Shown: positions 6,885 to 9,703 of the stretch, in pieces
Layout: each line of letters starts with the position of its first letter
Position numbering within the stretch: position 1 is the first letter of the stretch
DNA from: Lachnospiraceae bacterium
Lineage (GTDB): Bacteria > Bacillota > Clostridia > Lachnospirales > Lachnospiraceae
DNA length: 9,703 nucleotides
Assembly (NCBI GenBank): GCA_021204285.1
Contig: JAJPZP010000082.1
Span: 1-9,703 of the forward strand
Direction: 5' to 3'
Notes under the pieces: model-generated
The model's database searches: none
Told to the model about the DNA's origin: nothing
The model's input: the letters and a program-made list of their open reading frames with translations, nothing else
Made by a program: the position numbers and the translations under genes

Positions 6885-6912
6885 TTGCAATTTACGGGGA
6901 AAGTGGTATACT
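6885..6912 (+). promoter_or_regulatory. Sigma-A promoter of the rimP-nusA-infB operon
   Basis: TTGCAA (6885-6890) lies 16 bases before TATACT (6907-6912), and TG at 6904-6905 makes an extended -10 (TGnTATACT). The predicted transcript start is near 6919, giving a leader of about 84 bases before the rimP TTG. It is the strongest housekeeping promoter match in the window. No terminator is visible between the sigK stop and this promoter, so some read-through from sigK is possible. Confidence 0.7.
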
Positions 6913-6940
6913 GGGAATAATATGATAGGCAGGCTGAAGA

Positions 6941-6966
6941 AAGGGGTGGACAAAAGTCCACTCCTT
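6941..6966 (+). promoter_or_regulatory. Leader hairpin, candidate NusA-responsive attenuator
   Basis: AAGGGGTGGAC (6941-6951) pairs with GTCCACTCCTT (6956-6966) over 11 base pairs, one of them G-T, around an AAAA loop. It begins about 22 bases after the predicted transcript start. It is followed by CTTATGTGT, a broken T-rich tract rather than a clean T-run. In B. subtilis the equivalent operon is autoregulated by NusA-stimulated termination in its leader; this hairpin is placed and built to do the same. A pure stability element is the alternative. Confidence 0.5.
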
Positions 6967-7002
6967 CTTATGTGTAGGCATGCAATTTGGGAGGCTGAAA
7001 GC

Positions 7003-7470
7003 TTGGCGAGAAAGGAAGAATACGAGCAGAGGACAGAGGCTCTGCTGCTCCCTGTGATGGAGGAGCATCATTTTGAACTGGTGGACGTAGAGTTTGTGAA
7101 GGAAGCGGGAACCTGGTATCTGCGCGCCTACATTGACAAGCCGGGCGGTATCACGATTGACGACTGTGAGCTCGTCAGCCGCTATCTCTCGGATCGGCTG
7201 GATGAGGAGGACTTTATTGAGGAATCCTATATTCTGGAGGTCAGTTCACCGGGACTTGGCAGGCCGCTGAAGAAAGAGAAGGATTTTATCCGGAGCCGCG
7301 GCGAGCCGGTGGAAGTAAAACTGTTCCGGGCGCTGGACGGACAGAAGGAGTTTGGCGGAATCCTGGAGGACTGGGACCGGGACACGGTGACACTGAAAAT
7401 GGAAAACGAAGCCACGCTGGTGATCGAGCGGACGAATATTGCGCTGATCCGGCTGGCGCTTGAGCTTTAA
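7003..7470 (+). CDS. rimP: Ribosome maturation factor RimP
   Basis: RimP binds the small ribosomal subunit and promotes its assembly. From TTG 7003 the protein has 155 residues, the normal size, and begins MARKEEYEQRTEALLLP as relatives do. The N-terminal domain carries HHFELVDVEFV (22-32) and YIDKPGGITIDDC (43-55). The family signature SSPGLGRPL is at 81-89, and the C-terminal SH3-like domain follows from about 95 to 155. The frame runs open further upstream, with GTG at 6856 and ATG at 6922 and 6970. These either precede or sit at the promoter's transcript start, or lack a ribosome site. GGGAGG (6989-6994) lies 8 bases from the TTG, which decides the start. First gene of the rimP-nusA-ylxR-ylxQ-infB operon; nusA begins 15 bases later. 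Confidence 0.92.
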   Translation: MARKEEYEQRTEALLLPVMEEHHFELVDVEFVKEAGTWYLRAYIDKPGGITIDDCELVSRYLSDRLDEEDFIEESYILEVSSPGLGRPLKKEKDFIRSRGEPVEVKLFRALDGQKEFGGILEDWDRDTVTLKMENEATLVIERTNIALIRLALEL

Positions 7471-7485
7471 GGAGGAAAGGAAAAA

Positions 7486-8694
7486 ATGAACACGGAATTA
7501 AAGATGGCACTGGATCTTCTGGAAAAGGAGAAGGACATCAGCAGAGAGGTCATACTGGATGCCATTGAGAGTTCACTGGTCGCAGCCTGCAAGGCGCATT
7601 TCGGGAAGGACAGCGCAGGCCATGAGCGCGAGAATTTTCGGGCGGAGGTTGATCGCGAAACCTATGATTTCCACGTATATGAAGAACTGACCGTTGTGGA
7701 AGAAGTGGAGAGCGAGGAGACCGAAATCAGCCTTGTGGACGCGAAGATGATCGATTCCGGCTATGAGGTTGGCGACGTTGTCAGCCGGGAAGTGCAGTCG
7801 AAGGACTTCGGGCGTATCACAACGCAGAACGCGAGGAATGTGATTCTCCAGAAGATCCGTGAGGAGGAGCGCAGGGTGCTGTATGATCAGTACTATGCGA
7901 AGGAAAAGGATATTGTCACCGGCGTCGTACAGCGCCGCATGGGCAAGAATATCAGCGTGAATATCGGCAGGGTGGACGCGATTCTGAATGAGAACGAGAT
8001 GGTAAAGGGCGAGAATCTTCGTCCCACTGAGCGCATCAAGGTGTATATTCTCGAAGTGCGCGAGACGACGAGGGGACCGCGTATCCTTGTGTCGCGTACA
8101 CATCCGGAGCTTGTGAAAAGGCTGTTTGAGGCTGAGGTCACGGAAGTTCGCGATGGTGTCGTAGAGATCCGCAGTATTGCCCGTGAGGCCGGTTCGAGGA
8201 CAAAGATTGCCGTCTGGTCGAACGATCCGAACGTGGACGCTGTGGGTGCCTGCGTCGGCCTGAATGGTTCGCGAGTGAACTCCGTCGTGAATGAACTGCG
8301 GGGTGAGAAGATTGATATTATCAACTGGAATGAAAATCCGGCGCTGATGATTGAGAACGCGCTCAGCCCGGCAAGGGTTGTCGTCGTGCTGGCGGACCCG
8401 GAGGATAAGACCGCGAAGGTTGTTGTGCCGGACTATCAGCTCTCCCTGGCGATCGGCAAGGAAGGGCAGAACGCGCGTCTGGCCGCGCGTCTGACAGGCT
8501 ATAAGATCGACATCAAGAGTGAAAGCCAGGCCAATGCCATCGAGGGCTTCTACGAGGGCTTCTACGATGATGATGACGAGGAAGAGTACGACGAGTACGC
8601 GGAATATGACGAGAACTATGGTGAAGATTATGGAGAGGATTACGGGGAGGACGATGTCGCCCCGGAGATGGATGATATAGAAGAGCAGGAGTGA
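7486..8694 (+). CDS. nusA: Transcription termination/antitermination factor NusA
   Basis: NusA binds RNA polymerase near the RNA exit channel and modulates pausing, intrinsic termination and antitermination. Of 402 residues, about 1-125 form the polymerase-binding N-domain, 139-205 the S1 domain (KDIVTGVVQRRMGKNISVN), and two KH domains follow. KH1 carries VGACVGLNGSRV (253-264) and GEKIDII (273-279); KH2 carries LAIGKEGQNARLAARL (321-336). The last 42 residues (361-402) form an extreme acidic tail with 25 Asp or Glu, no Lys or Arg, and a tandem YGED repeat. The ATG follows GGAGG (7471-7475). The stop at 8692-8694 lies 5 bases before the ylxR start. Lacking the E. coli AR1/AR2 domains is normal in Bacillota; the tail length is on the long side. 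Confidence 0.96.
   Translation: MNTELKMALDLLEKEKDISREVILDAIESSLVAACKAHFGKDSAGHERENFRAEVDRETYDFHVYEELTVVEEVESEETEISLVDAKMIDSGYEVGDVVSREVQSKDFGRITTQNARNVILQKIREEERRVLYDQYYAKEKDIVTGVVQRRMGKNISVNIGRVDAILNENEMVKGENLRPTERIKVYILEVRETTRGPRILVSRTHPELVKRLFEAEVTEVRDGVVEIRSIAREAGSRTKIAVWSNDPNVDAVGACVGLNGSRVNSVVNELRGEKIDIINWNENPALMIENALSPARVVVVLADPEDKTAKVVVPDYQLSLAIGKEGQNARLAARLTGYKIDIKSESQANAIEGFYEGFYDDDDEEEYDEYAEYDENYGEDYGEDYGEDDVAPEMDDIEEQE
8617..8652 (+). repeat. Tandem 12-base repeat encoding YGED units in the NusA tail
   Basis: Three successive 12-base units encode Tyr-Gly-Glu-Asp (residues 378-389), with a fourth partial unit (N-x before, D after). Third codon positions differ between copies (TAT/TAT/TAC, GGT/GGA/GGG), so the repeat is old or kept for its protein sequence rather than being a fresh slippage product. 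Confidence 0.7.
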
Positions 8695-8699
8695 TGACT

Positions 8700-8978
8700 T
8701 TGGCGGGAATCAGAAAGCTTCCGGTGCGCCAGTGTACCGGGTGTGGAGAAAAAAAGAGCAAGCCTGAGATGCTGCGGGTCATCCATACAGCGGAGGATGA
8801 GATCCTGCTTGATACGACCGGACGTAAGAATGGACGGGGCGCGTATCTTTGCAGGAATCCGGAATGTCTTGCGAAGGCGCGGAAAACAAAGGCGCTGGAG
8901 CGTTCGCTGAAGACCGCGATCCCGCCGGAGATTTATGAGAGTCTCGAGAAGGAGATGAGAGGGCTTGCAGAGGGATAA
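8700..8978 (+). CDS. ylxR: YlxR/RnpM family RNA-binding protein (RNase P modulator)
   Basis: A 92-residue basic protein of the YlxR family; in B. subtilis YlxR was shown to bind the RNase P RNA and inhibit the enzyme, hence the name RnpM. Signatures are RQCTGCGEKKSKPEML (10-25) and the family motif GRKNGRGAYLCRNPEC (41-56). Four cysteines, C12, C15, C51 and C56, form a CxxC plus Cx4C pattern that could bind a metal. AGGAG (8687-8691) lies inside the nusA end. It is 8 bases from TTG 8700 but only 2 from an ATG at 8694 that overlaps the nusA stop, so TTG is chosen; that also gives the expected MAxxRKLPVRQC opening. The annotation starting at 8694 or 8691 would add two or three residues. Translation is coupled to nusA. 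Confidence 0.88.
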   Translation: MAGIRKLPVRQCTGCGEKKSKPEMLRVIHTAEDEILLDTTGRKNGRGAYLCRNPECLAKARKTKALERSLKTAIPPEIYESLEKEMRGLAEG

Positions 8979-9279
8979 GGTGCTGGCTTATTTGGGACTT
9001 AGCTCCAGGGCAGGCCACACGGTGAGCGGAGAGTTCAGCGTTGAGAAATCATTGAAGCAACGCAGGGCCAGGCTCGTGATTGTGGCCGGGGAGGCCTCCG
9101 AAAATACCAAAAAGAAATTCCGCGACCGCTGCGCGTACCGAAAGGTGCCGCTGTACTTTTACGGGACGGGCGCCCAGCTGGGGCATGCGTGTGGAAAAGA
9201 TTTTCGAATATCCGTTGCGATTGAGGACGAGGGCCTGGCGCAGGCCATTATCCGGCAGTTCGCGCAGGAGCAGGTTTAG
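8965..9279 (+). CDS. ylxQ: YlxQ, L7Ae/L30e-family RNA-binding protein
   Basis: A 104-residue protein of the L7Ae/L30e/S12e/Gadd45 superfamily, whose relatives bind kink-turn RNAs. Its cellular job is not settled. Recognisable parts are YLGLSSRAGHTVSGEF (9-24), the LVIVAGEASENTKKKF stretch (37-52), and VPLYFYG (61-67), all typical of the operon-encoded YlxQ. The start is TTG 8965, with AAGGAGAT (8949-8956) and 8-base spacing. The start lies inside ylxR, so the two genes overlap by 14 bases and are probably translationally coupled. It stops at 9277-9279, 11 bases before infB, and part of its stop codon is used in the infB ribosome site. Confidence 0.88.
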   Translation: MQRDKVLAYLGLSSRAGHTVSGEFSVEKSLKQRRARLVIVAGEASENTKKKFRDRCAYRKVPLYFYGTGAQLGHACGKDFRISVAIEDEGLAQAIIRQFAQEQV

Positions 9280-9290
9280 GAGGCGACATT

Positions 9291-9703
9291 ATGGGAAATA
9301 AAAATATACGCGTGTATGAGCTCGCGAAGGAACTGAACAGGACAAGTAAGGAGATCATATCCTTACTCGCAGAGAAAAATATCGAGGTGACAACACATAT
9401 GGCGACATTGGAAGAAAATCAGGCAAATATGATCCGCGCGCAGGTAAATCCGGAGAAAGAGGAGAAGCCGAAGACGGATACTCCGCCGACGGATGGGGAG
9501 AAGCCTGCAGCGGCTCCACGGCCCAAAAAGAAAAAATTCATCGTGGTGCATAATCCGGAGAACAGCCGGGATCGAAAGAGCCCGGAGCGCAGAGTTCCCC
9601 CGGCGAAGCCGCAGGGAGCCAGGCCGCCGCAGAGAAGAGAGGCCGTCTCAGGTGCGAGACCGGAAGCAGGAAGAAGACCTGCTTCGGCGAGGCCGGAGGC
9701 AAA
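9291..9703 (+). CDS. infB: Translation initiation factor IF-2, N-terminal part (runs off window)
   Basis: IF-2 is the GTPase that places initiator tRNA on the ribosome. Only the first 137 codons are present; the frame is open to the last base, so this is a window edge and not a truncation. Residues 1-55 form the IF2_N winged-helix-like domain (MGNKNIRVYELAKELNRTSK, then IISLLAEKNIEV). A conserved element KKKKFIVVHNPENSR follows at about 80-94, and then a low-complexity linker rich in Arg, Pro, Ala and Glu with repeated ARPEA words. The G domain lies beyond the window. AGGAGG (9278-9283), overlapping the ylxQ stop, is 7 bases before the ATG. Gene order matches the standard Bacillota operon, where ribosome-binding factor RbfA usually comes soon after. 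Confidence 0.95.
   Translation, partial: MGNKNIRVYELAKELNRTSKEIISLLAEKNIEVTTHMATLEENQANMIRAQVNPEKEEKPKTDTPPTDGEKPAAAPRPKKKKFIVVHNPENSRDRKSPERRVPPAKPQGARPPQRREAVSGARPEAGRRPASARPEA

Noticed and set aside
6856..7002. Longer RimP from GTG 6856, ATG 6922 or ATG 6970
   Set aside because: 6856 precedes the promoter, the others lie in the leader hairpin region, and homologues start at the TTG 7003 position, which has GGGAGG at the right distance.

Overview
The window reads as a stretch of chromosome from an anaerobic, spore-forming, fairly GC-rich Clostridia-type Bacillota, most like Lachnospiraceae. Support comes from protein sequence style recognised from memory (LeuB, SerA, RimP and IF-2 variants), an intact sigma-K without a pro-sequence, Shine-Dalgarno sites before nearly every gene, many TTG starts, and a dihydroxy-acid dehydratase of the oxygen-sensitive type. 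All real genes lie on the + strand. No phage, transposon, CRISPR, tRNA or rRNA is visible, and no stretch over 300 bases lacks a gene.

Layout. (1) Bases 1-94 hold a candidate promoter inside an AT-rich inverted repeat. (2) 95-382 is yajC, a small Sec-translocase accessory protein. (3) 453-6141 is a biosynthetic run: leuB (leucine), ilvD and ilvB (valine, isoleucine and leucine), then serA (first step of serine synthesis, with a C-terminal ACT domain). A hairpin lies between yajC and leuB. ilvC, ilvN, leuA and leuCD are not here, so the pathway is completed elsewhere. (4) 6142-6222 is a dense 81-base junction: a 10-codon micro-ORF with its own ribosome binding site, a two-tier hairpin ending in seven T, and a sporulation-type -10 box in the hairpin loop. 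The hairpin's 3' side buries the sigK ribosome binding site and the T-run overlaps its TTG start. (5) 6223-6843 is sigK, the late mother-cell sporulation sigma factor. (6) 6844-7002 has a good housekeeping promoter and a strong leader hairpin. (7) 7003-9703 is the conserved operon rimP, nusA, ylxR (rnpM), ylxQ, infB; infB runs off the end.

How it fits together. The metabolic block feeds branched-chain amino acid and serine synthesis. The last block makes ribosome maturation, transcription elongation and translation initiation factors. sigK sits between them and probably has its own developmental promoter, insulated from read-through by the hairpin. I see no wholly new multi-gene system. The most interesting regions are two small regulatory ones: the serA-sigK junction, and the rimP-nusA leader, which may be a NusA-responsive attenuator. 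Gene starts were re-chosen from Shine-Dalgarno spacing for ilvB, serA, rimP and ylxR.
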